Position numbers and translations under genes: made by a program
The notes under the pieces: model-generated
Databases searched by the model: none
What the model was told of the DNA's origin: nothing
Seen by the model: the letters and a program-made list of their open reading frames with translations, nothing else
Shown: positions 10,201 to 19,781 of the stretch, in pieces
Position numbering within the stretch: the first letter of the stretch is position 1
How the letters are laid out: each line of letters opens with the position of its first letter
NCBI GenBank assembly: GCA_016213265.1
Contig: JACRBA010000132.1
Coordinates: 1 to 64,000 of the forward strand
Direction of reading: 5' to 3'
Origin: Burkholderiales bacterium
Lineage (GTDB): Bacteria; Pseudomonadota; Gammaproteobacteria; Burkholderiales; Burkholderiaceae_C
Length of the DNA: 64,000 bases

Positions 10201-10266
10201 CGCCGAGCCCAGCAGTGCGCTGTGGGCCGCGGCCAATGACACGGCGAGCTGACGCAGCGTGCGCAT
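7231..10266 (-). CDS. TonB-dependent receptor (Xanthomonas/Caulobacter type)
   Basis: This 1011-residue outer-membrane transporter has a signal peptide (MRTLRQLAVSLAAAHSALLG, cleaved after VWA). A TonB-box-like VERVVVVG follows, then the plug domain with VAEDIGKLPDKSVSEVLQR, SIRGLSY and GIGGLVNLRTWKPFD. A long C-terminal barrel ends LRLQMQL. The IGKLPDKSVSEVLQRV signature is that of the TIGR01782 subfamily, often used for saccharide uptake. The start at 10266 is chosen for its GGAG site and signal peptide. The gene is divergent from a propeller-type sensor kinase, suggesting ligand-induced expression. The substrate is not determined. Confidence 0.9.
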   Translation of the reverse strand: MRTLRQLAVSLAAAHSALLGSAPVWAQPAAAGSGATDASDAAGVERVVVVGQREAMQSAQRIKQTAEELVDSIVAEDIGKLPDKSVSEVLQRVVGVSIDRTMSNVKSLNDGVEKFSIVGAGVSIRGLSYVRSETNGRESFSANGGRAISFEDVPPELLAGVDVYKNPSAAQIEGGIGGLVNLRTWKPFDFPGSRVAVSLSAEESSLRRQPVPSFSGLATHRWHTDLGHIGALISYSRSAIRDRTDAFHVEPYFPRTDALAGDTSGTTYWVPSGVSWRSIAYDREREGLHATLQWRRGDVQSSLGYVEARHRLAWTENASYFYGDRWATTLDAGATFGPTGALRTGVLHGVVLGTDVRYADSTSRTRDLAWHLQWDASDRWTLSTDLQRTQADVAGYDNTVGLKTLPLPKQQVDLSGSVPRLSFDQADRDFLADPAHYFWNFTQDHREDNTAEMTAWRGDATYQFDSHPVLRQGRVGVRLTDRHAVSRQTDGGYHWAPITESWLAPGGQLAMLSDPRFAQDVELHRFDRFFGGAAGMPASVLVPQRHLVQNLPGSFEKLHAYRDALCRDAYPDPAEAQACINRYSWVTPTGAFGTPRWSNPQTERTQALYGQLNFAAPPPWQLPLEGHVGVRVVRTEVGAVGRLVFTPQPVPGAPVFDPIDPDTEVNYRSTYTRVLPSLNLLYRASDKLQLRAAAARAMARPDFYHLQGYIQLSQNIPTGYPNTSEPITYSGDGSRSNPFLKPTMAQSFDLSAEYYFSRAGSFTVGVFHKELKDIVVGRTSVYTLEDTTGTPHDFIVSSPINGARGHASGAEIGFQRYLDMLPGWLAGFGLRANATYIDSRQRLYSPLQPTYCTGLDDTTAAISLSLNGCDTDGRTFGNLPLQNLSRRAYNFALLYDQGPLSARLAYTWRDKYLLAANAYGTNGWGGLDTNPDSPTRGERNVAWALPTWAGAYGQWDMGIFHQLNSRVTLGFEAQNLTDATFTQTMQQHIGMMQRAAWSSGRRYALRLQMQL

Positions 10267-10483
10267 GGTGGTCTCCATCGGGGGCATTCTCTGTGCAGCG
10301 CGGCCTCGTTGCCCCGTGCCGATGCATGCCCCCCGGGGCATGGGTCTCCCTGTACGCCTGATCAGCGTGCCACTTCGCCATCTGTGTGGGAAGGGGGTGC
10401 ACCGGGGGTGTGCATTGCGGCCTCTGCGCCAGGTCAATCTGGCGTTACGCTCCGGGTGTTCCAGGCAGTACGGAAAGTGTCGG

Positions 10484-13400
10484 ATGCGGGCTCCGGTGGC
10501 AGGCGAGCAGCGAAGTGGGTGGGGGCCCGTGGCCGCCATGCTGCTGGCATGGGCGCTGGCGTGGTGGGCCCCGCCAGCGGCTGCCCGGCCGCTCGAGCCG
10601 CCGCTGCAGATGTCGCAGTACGCGCACACCGCCTGGACGCCGCGTGACGGTGCGGCGCTGGGCCTGGTGCTCGCCATGGCGCAGACGCCCGACGGCTACC
10701 TCTGGATCGCCGGCTCGGGGGGGCTGTTCCGCTTCGACGGGCTGCAGTTCCAGCTGTGGCAGCCACCCGATGGGCAAACCCTGCCCAGCGGCCCGTACAG
10801 CCTGGTCGCCGCGAGCGATGGCACCCTGTGGATCGGCACCTACAGTGGCTTGTCCAGCTGGGACGGGCAGCGGTTCGTGCGCCGGCATGCCGAGGTGGGC
10901 ATGGGCTTCGTCACCTCGTTGCTGGAAGACCGCGAGGGCACGGTGTGGGCGGGCATCATCGGCGAGCCCTCACGCCTGTGCGCTGCGCGCGCCGGCCAGA
11001 TCGAATGCACCACGGCCGAGGGCCGCTTCGGCTCGTTTGTCTGGAGCCTGGCCGAAGACCGTGAGGGCCGGCTCTGGGTGGGCGCCGAATCCGGCGTGTG
11101 GCAGTGGCGGCCCGGGGAACCGCGGCGTTACCCCATGGCCGGCCTGCGTGTGGGCGATCTCACCACGACGGCCGACGGCCAGGTGCTCGCCGGCGTCTAC
11201 GGCGGCGGTCTCATGGCGTTGGCAGGCGACCGGCTCGTGCCGCATCGCTTCGAGCGCGCGGGCGCCCCCGGCCAGTGGATGGCCGGCGACGAGATCAAGT
11301 CGAACAAGCTGCTGCGTGACCGCGACGGCGGCCTGTGGATCGGCAGCAGCGGCAACGGCTTGATTCACGTCAAGGACGGCCAGGCCGACACGCTCACGCG
11401 GGCCGAGGGCCTGTCCGGCAACATCGCCTGCAGCCTGTTCGAAGACCGTGAAGGCAACATCTGGTTCGGCAGTGAACGCGGGCTGGACCGGTTCCGCAAG
11501 CTGCCCGTGACCACGCTGTCCACGCAGCAGGGGCTGCCCGGCGAAGTGATCCACTCCGTGCTCTCCACGACCGACGGCAGCATCTGGGTCGGCACCAACG
11601 ACGGGCTGGCGCGATGGAAGGACGGCAGCCGCGCCGTGTACCAGGCCCGCCACGGGCTGCCCGGCTCGCAGGTGCGCGCGCTGTACGAGGACGCCGACGG
11701 GCGCCTGTGGGTGAGCACGGACAAGGGCGTGGCCTACCTCGCGGGTGAGCGCTTCGTGCCCGTGGCCGCCGGGCCGAGCACCGAGGTCTACGTGATCACA
11801 GGCGATGCGGCCGGCAATCTCTGGCTGTCCGGCAACCAGGGGCTGGCCCACCTGCAGCGCGGCCGCTTCGTCGAGAACACCCCGTGGTCTGCATTCGGCC
11901 GCAAGCGCCCGGCGCAGGTGCTCATCGCCGACCGGGGCGGGCTGTGGATGTCCTTCTGGGACACGGACGGCGTCTCCTACCTGAAGAACGGCGTGATCGA
12001 GACCACCTATGCCGCCGCTCAGGGGCTGGGCGAGGGCATCGTCATGGGCATGCGGCTCGATGAGGACGGCGTGATGTGGGCCGGCACCGGCAAGGGCGGG
12101 CTCAGCCGCATCCAGGGCGGGCGCATCACCTCCCTGTCCACGGCCAACGGGCTGCCGTGCAACTTCGTCCACTGGTCCATCGTGGACAACGCTGGGGCGC
12201 TGTGGATGTTCACCGCATGCGGGCTGGTCAGATTGACCGCCGCCGACGTCGCTGCCTGGGTGGCCGACCCCACGCACCGGGTGACGCCCAAGGTCTGGAC
12301 GGCCGCCGAGGGCGTGCCGCTGCAGCTCACCCCGGCCGGCTACCACCACCCGCCCGTGGCCAAGGGCGCCGATGGGCGGATCTGGTTCGTGGGTGGGGCG
12401 GACGTGCACCTCGTCGCGCCGGCCGACATGCCGTACAACCCCGTGCCGCCGCCGGTGTACGTGGTGAGCCTCGTGGCCGACCACCAGCCGCAGGCGGTGG
12501 CCGACGGGTTGCGCCTGCCTCCGCTCGTGCGCGACATCACCGTGGAGTTCGCCGCCCTGACCCTGGCCGACCCCAAGAGCACGCGCTTCCGCTGGCGACT
12601 GGAGGGCCACGACACCGATTGGCGCGAGGCCGTGGACCGGCGCGTGGCCAGCTACACCAACCTGCCCCCGGGCGACTACCGCTTCCAGGTCAAGGCGGCC
12701 AACCACAGCGGCGTGTGGAACGAGCAGGGCGCCAGCCTGGCCTTCTCCATCGAGCCGGCCTACTACCAGACCACCTGGTTCCGCGTGGCCAGCGTGCTGG
12801 TGCCATTGGGGCTGGCGTGGGCGGGGTTCCATCTGTGGCTGCGCCTGCGCATCCGGCGGCTGCAGCGCGAGTTCGAGGCCACGCTCGACGCCCGCGTGGC
12901 CGAGCGCACGCGCATCGCACGCGACCTGCACGACACCCTGCTGCAGCGCTTCCATGGGCTGCTGCTGCAGTTCCAGGCCGCATTCAACCTGCTGCCGGAC
13001 CGGCCGCGCGAATCGCGCCAGGTGCTGGCGCGCGCCATCGACCAGGTGGCCGAGGCCATCACCGAAGGGCGCGACACCGTGCACGCGCTGCGCACCTCGG
13101 TGGTGGAGTCGAACCACCTGGCCGATGCCCTGCGCGGGCTGGCCGAAGACCTGGCCGCCAAGGGCGGGCAGGCGGTGCAGGTGAACGTCGAGGTGCAGGG
13201 GACCCCGCAGGCGCTGCACCCGCTGGTGCGCGACGAGACCTTCCGCATCGCTGCCGAAGCCTTGCGCAATGCCTTCCACCACGCCGAGGCGCGGCGCGTG
13301 GAGGTGAGCATCCACTATGGCGAGCGGCAGCTGCGCGTGCGCGTGCGCGACGATGGCAAGGGCATCGAGCCCGAGGTGCTGCGCCTGGGCAGCCGGCCGG

Positions 13401-13591
13401 GCCACTTCGGCCTGAGCGGCATGCGCGAGCGGGCCGAGCTGGCCGGCGGCACGTTGCAGCTGCGCAGCGCTGCGGGCACGGGCACGGTCGTGGAGTTCCA
13501 GGCGCCGGCCGAACGGGCGTACAGTCGTGTGCCGCCTGCCAGATCACGGTGGTTCCAGAAGAAGCTGTCGTCGAGCGAGACCGGACAATGA
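10484..13591 (+). CDS. Sensor histidine kinase with beta-propeller and Y_Y_Y periplasmic domain
   Basis: The predicted product has 1035 residues. A signal peptide (VAAMLLAWALAWW to AAA) precedes about a dozen two-component propeller repeats of the form DGYLWIAGSGGLFRFDG. A Y_Y_Y domain (PPGDYRFQVKAANHSGVW) and a membrane span (VASVLVPLGLAWAGFHLWL) follow. The cytoplasmic part has the HisKA_3 box RIARDLHDTLLQRFHGLLLQ (phospho-acceptor His) and a HATPase domain with VRDDGKGIE and GLSGMRERAEL. This is a NarX-like kinase with a large extracytoplasmic sensor of the kind that detects oligosaccharides. Its stop overlaps the next gene by ATGA, so the regulator downstream is its likely partner. The 217-bp gap to the TonB receptor is the shared control region. 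Confidence 0.9.
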   Translation: MRAPVAGEQRSGWGPVAAMLLAWALAWWAPPAAARPLEPPLQMSQYAHTAWTPRDGAALGLVLAMAQTPDGYLWIAGSGGLFRFDGLQFQLWQPPDGQTLPSGPYSLVAASDGTLWIGTYSGLSSWDGQRFVRRHAEVGMGFVTSLLEDREGTVWAGIIGEPSRLCAARAGQIECTTAEGRFGSFVWSLAEDREGRLWVGAESGVWQWRPGEPRRYPMAGLRVGDLTTTADGQVLAGVYGGGLMALAGDRLVPHRFERAGAPGQWMAGDEIKSNKLLRDRDGGLWIGSSGNGLIHVKDGQADTLTRAEGLSGNIACSLFEDREGNIWFGSERGLDRFRKLPVTTLSTQQGLPGEVIHSVLSTTDGSIWVGTNDGLARWKDGSRAVYQARHGLPGSQVRALYEDADGRLWVSTDKGVAYLAGERFVPVAAGPSTEVYVITGDAAGNLWLSGNQGLAHLQRGRFVENTPWSAFGRKRPAQVLIADRGGLWMSFWDTDGVSYLKNGVIETTYAAAQGLGEGIVMGMRLDEDGVMWAGTGKGGLSRIQGGRITSLSTANGLPCNFVHWSIVDNAGALWMFTACGLVRLTAADVAAWVADPTHRVTPKVWTAAEGVPLQLTPAGYHHPPVAKGADGRIWFVGGADVHLVAPADMPYNPVPPPVYVVSLVADHQPQAVADGLRLPPLVRDITVEFAALTLADPKSTRFRWRLEGHDTDWREAVDRRVASYTNLPPGDYRFQVKAANHSGVWNEQGASLAFSIEPAYYQTTWFRVASVLVPLGLAWAGFHLWLRLRIRRLQREFEATLDARVAERTRIARDLHDTLLQRFHGLLLQFQAAFNLLPDRPRESRQVLARAIDQVAEAITEGRDTVHALRTSVVESNHLADALRGLAEDLAAKGGQAVQVNVEVQGTPQALHPLVRDETFRIAAEALRNAFHHAEARRVEVSIHYGERQLRVRVRDDGKGIEPEVLRLGSRPGHFGLSGMRERAELAGGTLQLRSAAGTGTVVEFQAPAERAYSRVPPARSRWFQKKLSSSETGQ

Positions 13592-15411
13592 CCGAAGATC
13601 CGCCCGCCATCAACGTGCTCTGTGTCGATGACCACCCCATCGTGCGGCAGGGCATCGCCACCTTGCTCAGTGTGGAGCACGACATCACGCTGGTGGGCGA
13701 GGCCGAGAACGGCCGCGAGGCGATCCAGCAGTTCCGTGCGCTGCGGCCCGACGTCACCCTGATGGACCTGCAGATGCCGGTCATGGGGGGCCTGGACGCG
13801 ATCGGCGCCATCCGGGCCGAATTTCCCGACGCCTGCATCATCGTGCTCACCACCTACGCCGACGATGCGCTGGCGCAGCGGGCGCTGCAGGCCGGCGCAC
13901 GCGGCTACCTGTGGAAGAACGCCCTGCACAAGGAGCTGCTCGACGCCATCCGGGGCGTGCATGGGGGCCGCAAGGCCTTGCCGTCCGAGCTGTCGTACCA
14001 GCGGGCCGAGGAGATCGCCGACGACGCGCTCACGCCCGCCGAGATCGAGGTGCTGCGCTACATCGCCCAGGGCGACGCTTACCCCGAGATTGCCCGCGCG
14101 CTCGGGATGGACGAGGCAGCGGTGCAGGCGCAGGTGCAGGCCATCCTGTCCAAGCTGGATGCGCAGGAGCGGGGCCATGCCGCGGCCACGGGGCTGCAGC
14201 GCGACATCATCCAGACCGAACGCGACGCGCGGCATGCCGCCGAGGCGGCCAACCGCGCCAAGAGCGAGTTCCTGGCCAGCATGAGCCACGAGCTGCGCAC
14301 GCCCCTGAATGCCGTGCTCGGCTACGCCCAGCTGCTCAGCATGGACAGCAGCCTCAGCCCTCGGCAGGCCCGCGGCCTCGACGCCATCCACCAGAGCGGC
14401 AAGCACCTGCTGTCACTCATCAACGACATCCTCGACCTCGCGCGCATCGAGGCCGGCCGCAGCGAGCTGCACCCGGAGCCGGTGGACGTGGCCGGCTTCC
14501 TGCAGACGGTGGTGAGCCTGATGCAGGTGAAGGCGCAGGAGAAGCACCTGGACTTCGTCTTCGACGGCGGCACCGGCCTGCCGCCGGCCGTGATGGCCGA
14601 CGAGCGCCGGCTGCGCCAGGTGCTGCTCAACCTGCTGGGCAACGCCATCAAGTTCACCGACCGGGGCACCGTCACCCTGCGTGCCAGCGCACAGCCGCGC
14701 GGCGAGGCCCAGGTGCTGCTGAGGCTGGAGGTGCAGGACACCGGCGTGGGCATGCGGCCCGATGAGCTGGATCGCATCTTCGAGCCCTTCCAGCAGGTGG
14801 GCGACACCCAGCGGCGCAGCGGCGGCACGGGCCTGGGCCTGGCCATCACGCGGGCGCTGGTCAGCGACATGGGTGGCCAGGTGCAGGTGAGCAGCGAGCC
14901 GGGTCGGGGTACCTGCTTCCAGGTGGAGCTGCCCCTGCCCGTGGCCCCGCGGGCGGAGGCCTCGCCGCACGAGCCGGCCGGGCTGTCGCGCTACGTGGGG
15001 CCGCCGCGGCGCGTGCTGGTGGTGGACGACGTGGCGGCCAACCGCGCGCTGATGTGCGACTTCCTCACCAACGTGGGTTTCGAGGTCGCGCAGGCCAGCG
15101 ACGGCAGCGAGCTGCTGGCCGCTGCCAGGCGCTTCCGGCCCGACCTGGTGCTGCTCGACAGCCACATGCCGTCGGTGGACGGCATGGAGGCCACGCGCCA
15201 GTTGCGCCGCGACGCGGAGCTGGCGGCGGTGCCGGTGATCGCGGTCTCGGCCTCCGCCACCGCCGAGCACCGGGCGGCCTGCCTGCAGGCCGGCGTCAAC
15301 GTGTTCTTGACCAAGCCGGTGTCGCTGCAGACGCTGCAGGCCCACATCGGCGAGCAACTCGGCCTGCAGTGGGTGCGGGCCCCCGGGGGCGACGCACGCG
15401 GATTGCCCTGA
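13588..15411 (+). CDS. Response regulator fused to hybrid histidine kinase (REC-HTH-HisKA-HATPase-REC)
   Basis: The 607-residue protein begins as a NarL-type regulator. A receiver domain has CVDDHP and phospho-acceptor Asp60 (LMDLQMP), and a LuxR/GerE-like region lies at about 148-195 (LTPAEIEVLRYIAQG). Instead of ending there it continues into HisKA (AKSEFLASMSHELRTPLNAV, His234), a HATPase (GNAIKF, DTGVGM, GGTGLGLAI) and a second receiver (LLDSHMPSVDGM, Asp near 524). The second helix of the HTH is degenerate (MDEAAVQAQVQAILSKL), so DNA binding is doubtful and the segment may act as a linker. It is translationally coupled to the propeller kinase upstream, which probably phosphorylates the first receiver. 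Confidence 0.88.
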   Translation: MTEDPPAINVLCVDDHPIVRQGIATLLSVEHDITLVGEAENGREAIQQFRALRPDVTLMDLQMPVMGGLDAIGAIRAEFPDACIIVLTTYADDALAQRALQAGARGYLWKNALHKELLDAIRGVHGGRKALPSELSYQRAEEIADDALTPAEIEVLRYIAQGDAYPEIARALGMDEAAVQAQVQAILSKLDAQERGHAAATGLQRDIIQTERDARHAAEAANRAKSEFLASMSHELRTPLNAVLGYAQLLSMDSSLSPRQARGLDAIHQSGKHLLSLINDILDLARIEAGRSELHPEPVDVAGFLQTVVSLMQVKAQEKHLDFVFDGGTGLPPAVMADERRLRQVLLNLLGNAIKFTDRGTVTLRASAQPRGEAQVLLRLEVQDTGVGMRPDELDRIFEPFQQVGDTQRRSGGTGLGLAITRALVSDMGGQVQVSSEPGRGTCFQVELPLPVAPRAEASPHEPAGLSRYVGPPRRVLVVDDVAANRALMCDFLTNVGFEVAQASDGSELLAAARRFRPDLVLLDSHMPSVDGMEATRQLRRDAELAAVPVIAVSASATAEHRAACLQAGVNVFLTKPVSLQTLQAHIGEQLGLQWVRAPGGDARGLP

Positions 15412-15463
15412 GCCCGGCTCCGACGTGCGTCCGCGCGCCGGCGTGACGAGCAAGGAGCATCCC

Positions 15464-16378
15464 ATGGCGCTGGCCGCAGGCAGCCACTTCGACGTCGCCG
15501 TCCTGGGCGGCGGCTACGCCGGCCTGTCCGCGGCGCTGCAGCTGGCCCGTGCCCGGCGCGCGGTGGCGGTGGTCGATGCCGGCGAGCGGCGCAACCGCAT
15601 GGCGCGCCATGCCCACGGCTTCCTGGGCCGCGATGGCGACCCGCCGGGCGACATCGCGCGCGAGGGGCGCGAGCAGCTGCTGGCCTATCCGGGCGTGCAG
15701 TGGGTGGAAGGCCGGGCCACGGCGGCCGCGCGCAGCGACAACGGCTTCGTGGTGGACACCGATGCCGGCCGCGTGAGCGCGGCCCGCCTGATCCTGGCGC
15801 TGGGTGTGGTGGATGAGCTACCGGCGCTGGAGGGCTTGGCCGAGCGCTGGGGCCGACGCGTCTTTCACTGCCCCTACTGCCATGGCCACGAGCTGGCGCG
15901 GCGGCCCGATGCCGAGCCCGCCATCGGGGTGCTCGCGGCGGGCGACACGGCGGTGCACCAGGCGCTGCTGCTCACCGACTGGGGCCGCATCACCGTGCTG
16001 CCCTGCGCCGGCTGGCAGCCGGACGCGGACCAGCTGGCGCGGCTGAAGACGCGGGACGTGGCGGTGGAGGACGTGCCTGCCGACCGCCTGCTGCACGACG
16101 CCACGGTGGAGCTGGCCGATGGGCGGCGGCTGATGTTCGCCGGGCTGTTCACGCAGACGCACACGCGGGTGGCCAGCCCCATTCCCGAGGCGCTGGGCTG
16201 CGAGATGTCCGAGTGCCCGACGGGCGTCCACGTCCATGTGGATGCGGCCCAGGCCACGTCGGTGCCCGGGGTGTGGGCCTGTGGCGATGTGGCGCGTGCC
16301 TCGGGCAGCGTGGCGCTGGCGGTGGGCGAGGGCGCGCTGGCGGGCATCGCGGCCCACCAGTCGCTGGTGCTGGGCTGA
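15464..16378 (+). CDS. NAD(P)/FAD-dependent oxidoreductase, thioredoxin-reductase-like
   Basis: This 304-residue flavoprotein has the N-terminal FAD-binding VAVLGGGYAGLSAALQLARA, the redox motif FHCPYCHGHE (CxxC) and the C-terminal FAD motif GVWACGDVARA. The canonical NAD(P) glycine motif is replaced by GVLAAGDTAVHQALLLTDW. These are features of small thioredoxin-reductase-like proteins. The start at 15464 has AAGGAG 7 bp upstream. It follows the regulator gene by 52 bp and could be co-transcribed. The partner substrate is unknown. Confidence 0.85.
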   Translation: MALAAGSHFDVAVLGGGYAGLSAALQLARARRAVAVVDAGERRNRMARHAHGFLGRDGDPPGDIAREGREQLLAYPGVQWVEGRATAAARSDNGFVVDTDAGRVSAARLILALGVVDELPALEGLAERWGRRVFHCPYCHGHELARRPDAEPAIGVLAAGDTAVHQALLLTDWGRITVLPCAGWQPDADQLARLKTRDVAVEDVPADRLLHDATVELADGRRLMFAGLFTQTHTRVASPIPEALGCEMSECPTGVHVHVDAAQATSVPGVWACGDVARASGSVALAVGEGALAGIAAHQSLVLG

Positions 16379-16404
16379 AGGCCGACGGCCCCGGCCCCGG
16401 GGCC

Positions 16405-16692
16405 TCAGCGGTAGAAGGCCTCGACCTGGCCCTTGAGCTTGATGGTCAGCGGCCGGCCCTTGCGGTCCAGCGTCTTGCCGGCGGGCACGCGGATCCAGCC
16501 TTCGCTGAGGCAGTACTCCTCCACGTCGAAGCGGTCCTTGCCGTTGAAGCGGATGCCCACGTCGTGCTGGAACACCGCGGCCACGTGGTGCGGGCTGCGC
16601 GGGTCCACCGAGAGCCGGTCAGGCAGGGTGGGGCGGTCGGCGGGGGCGGCCGGGGCGTCAGGGGCGCCAGGGGAAGGGGTCGTCGAGTCCAC
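16405..16692 (-). CDS. DUF3297 family protein
   Basis: This 95-residue protein has the family core [19 protein letters not shown], then [21 protein letters not shown] and the C-terminal [14 protein letters not shown]. The N-terminal 25 residues are a Pro/Ala-rich extension. Members are small conserved proteobacterial proteins of unknown function. It is convergent with the flavoprotein gene and divergent from the luciferase-like gene. Confidence 0.85.
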   Translation of the reverse strand: MDSTTPSPGAPDAPAAPADRPTLPDRLSVDPRSPHHVAAVFQHDVGIRFNGKDRFDVEEYCLSEGWIRVPAGKTLDRKGRPLTIKLKGQVEAFYR

Positions 16693-16733
16693 GTGCGGGC
16701 AAAGGATGGCGTGTCAGGCCTACATTGTCGGCG

Positions 16734-17774
<1,041 letters not shown>

Positions 17775-17803
17775 GCTTGTCGAAGGGCCCCCTGCTCAGG
17801 CCG

Positions 17804-18820
17804 TCAGGCCTGCGCCACCACCCCCCCCACCGCCGCCATGCCCTCGTCCCAGGCCTCGGCCATGGGGGCGAAGAGGGCGGGCACATCCGCCGGGCGCGAT
17901 GACGACACCAGCCGCGCGCCCTTGAGGATGAAGGCCTTGGCACCGGCCGAGAGGCGGTCGAAGGCGGCGATGGCGCGCTGGGCCTCGGGCGACGGCGTGT
18001 CGTCCATCCAGGCCAGCCAGCGGGCGGTGAGCTCGGCGGCGGCGCCCAGCTGCCGGGTGCCGGCGAAGGCCCAGGCGTGGTAGTGGTCGAGGCCACGCTC
18101 GCGCAGCAGCGGCAGGTCGGCCTCCACGGCCTCAGCGAAGCGGCGCACCGGGTTGGTCGCCGGGCGGCGGGCGTAGAGCTCCGGCAGCTCGGCCCGGGCG
18201 GCGGCGCGCAGCTCGGCCAGGGGGCGCTGCACGCGGCGGTCCAGCCGCACGAACTCGGCGAACAGCGGCAGGTAGGCCGGGTCGTGCGGCTCGCCCAGGC
18301 GGAAGGTGCGGTCGAAATCGTCGCCCTCCAGCGCGAAGCAGCCGGCGTTGTGGAAGTACACCAGCCGGCGTGCGTCGAGATCGATCTCGGCCAGCACGAT
18401 GGTGGTCTTGGTGTGCTTGCAGCGGTAGTCGGTGCCGGCGGTGTCGGGCAGCCACCAGGCGTCGGCCTCCACGCTCACCAGCTTGCCGGCGGCCAGGTGT
18501 TCCAGCGCATGCTCGGCCAGCGGGCGCCAGATGGTCAGCTCCTGCACGTCGATGCCGTACAGGCGACGCAGCTGGTCATGCGAAGGCTTGAAGAAGGTCC
18601 ACTGGTCGCCCTCGAAATCGACGGGCAGGGTGTGGCCCAGCATGGCGTTCGGGTCGCCGCCCACGGCATGCACCAGCTCGATCCAGAGGTCGATGTAGCA
18701 GTTCTTCTCGGGCCAATGCAGCGGGCCGGCGGCGTCGTCGTGCAGGGCATGGCGGCGGTAGCTGGCCGGGTCCAGGCCGGGCAGGGCCGCCGCGCGGCGG
18801 CGGGTGTCGGACAAGGGCAT
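17804..18820 (-). CDS. DUF1839 family protein, aminoacyl-carrier-protein locus
   Basis: This 338-residue protein has LHWPEKNCYIDLWIELVHA, DFEGDQWTFFKPSHDQL, YGIDVQELTIW and SVEADAWWLPDTAGTDY. These are hallmarks of DUF1839, a family known mainly from clusters with amino acid:[carrier protein] ligases. A Cys in KNCYIDLW and acidic and His residues (VEADAWWLPDT, HTKTT) suggest an enzyme, possibly acting on the aminoacylated carrier; this is inference. The start at 18820 lies 25 bp after the ligase stop; an alternative overlapping start is at 18865. It is the last gene of the leftward ACAD-ligase-DUF1839 operon. Confidence 0.8.
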   Translation of the reverse strand: MPLSDTRRRAAALPGLDPASYRRHALHDDAAGPLHWPEKNCYIDLWIELVHAVGGDPNAMLGHTLPVDFEGDQWTFFKPSHDQLRRLYGIDVQELTIWRPLAEHALEHLAAGKLVSVEADAWWLPDTAGTDYRCKHTKTTIVLAEIDLDARRLVYFHNAGCFALEGDDFDRTFRLGEPHDPAYLPLFAEFVRLDRRVQRPLAELRAAARAELPELYARRPATNPVRRFAEAVEADLPLLRERGLDHYHAWAFAGTRQLGAAAELTARWLAWMDDTPSPEAQRAIAAFDRLSAGAKAFILKGARLVSSSRPADVPALFAPMAEAWDEGMAAVGGVVAQA

Positions 18821-18845
18821 GGGGGCGGGCGGTTCTCGTCGGTCG

Positions 18846-19781
18846 TCAGGGCCAGAGCAGCGCACGCACCTCGGCCGGCCAGGCCTCGGGCCGCAGGCCG
18901 TGGGTCTTCAGCAGGGCCAGCGTGCAGCGCTCCAGGCCGAAGCCCAGGCAGGCCGTGTGCGCCACCTCGCCGCCGGCCTGGCGGATGCCGAACTTGCCGG
19001 TGAAGTGCTCCTGGTGCCAGTTGAACGAGCAGATGGCGGTCGGGTTCTGCTCGGAGATCACCGGCACCATGATCTCGAACTTCAGGCGCTGCTCGCGCTG
19101 GCTGGTGGCCATCATGCGGCCGGCGCGGCCGAAGAAGGGGTCGTTGGCCACGTCGGTCACCACCGGCAGGCCCAGGCGCTGCAGCAGCGCCATGGCGCGG
19201 TCGCGCCAGCCGTCGCGCCAGGCCTCCACCGCGTCGGGCGCGCCCACGCGGATGAACTCGCGCATGCGGAACGACTGCAGCCGCGTGGGCTCGTCGGACG
19301 GCTCGTGCCGGTAGCACCAGTTCTTCACCGTGACCAGCCGGCCGCCCTGCGGCAGCAGGCCGCTGAACACCGGGTAGACGGGGTAGCAGGCGGCGGGCAG
19401 CAGCATCACCTCGGTGATGTCGAGCAGGTCTTCCCAGCGCTCGCCGTTCTTCACGCGCTCGGACAGCTCGCGCGCCTGCAGCTCGTTGCCGAAGAAGCTG
19501 TGCACGCTGCCGGCCAGCTGGGGGAAGTTGTCCAGGTAGCCCAGCTGCTCGATCATCTGCCGCGCCACGATGGGCGGGAAGGTCAGCGGCTCGGCGCCAT
19601 CGTCGGCGGCCTCGCGCATGACGAGCGCATCGAAGCGCTCGAGGATGTCCTCGAACACCGCGCCGCGGCCGTAGCCGCCCTTGACCGTGGTCGGCAGGAT
19701 CAGCCCGGCCTCCACCAGCTCGGCGTGGAAGAGGGCGGGGTCGTAGTGGGTGGGGGGCATGGCGGTCACGCGGGGGCTCAT
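18846..19781 (-). CDS. Amino acid:[carrier protein] ligase (class II aaRS paralogue)
   Basis: This 311-residue protein resembles the catalytic domain of an atypical seryl-tRNA synthetase without a tRNA-binding arm. It has RLQSFRMREFIRVG (motif 2-like) and TACLGFGLERCTLALL (motif 3-like). The Cys in NWCYRHEP and the Cys in HTACLGFG match the zinc-ligand pattern of this family. Characterised relatives from Bradyrhizobium and Agrobacterium activate Gly or Ala and transfer it to the phosphopantetheine of a dedicated carrier protein. The ATG at 19781 overlaps the dehydrogenase stop (ATGA); 19760 is an alternative. A true serS is present at 28.8 kb, so this is a paralogue. A carrier protein gene lies 2.6 kb away. 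Confidence 0.85.
   Translation of the reverse strand: MSPRVTAMPPTHYDPALFHAELVEAGLILPTTVKGGYGRGAVFEDILERFDALVMREAADDGAEPLTFPPIVARQMIEQLGYLDNFPQLAGSVHSFFGNELQARELSERVKNGERWEDLLDITEVMLLPAACYPVYPVFSGLLPQGGRLVTVKNWCYRHEPSDEPTRLQSFRMREFIRVGAPDAVEAWRDGWRDRAMALLQRLGLPVVTDVANDPFFGRAGRMMATSQREQRLKFEIMVPVISEQNPTAICSFNWHQEHFTGKFGIRQAGGEVAHTACLGFGLERCTLALLKTHGLRPEAWPAEVRALLWP

Noticed and set aside
16379-16404. GC-rich inverted repeat between flavoprotein and DUF3297 genes as a terminator
   Set aside because: It has no T run and the symmetry is explained by GGCC-rich composition.
18846-19781. Second seryl-tRNA synthetase
   Set aside because: It lacks the tRNA-binding coiled-coil arm, is far shorter than SerRS, and lies with carrier-protein genes, so the carrier-protein ligase family fits better.
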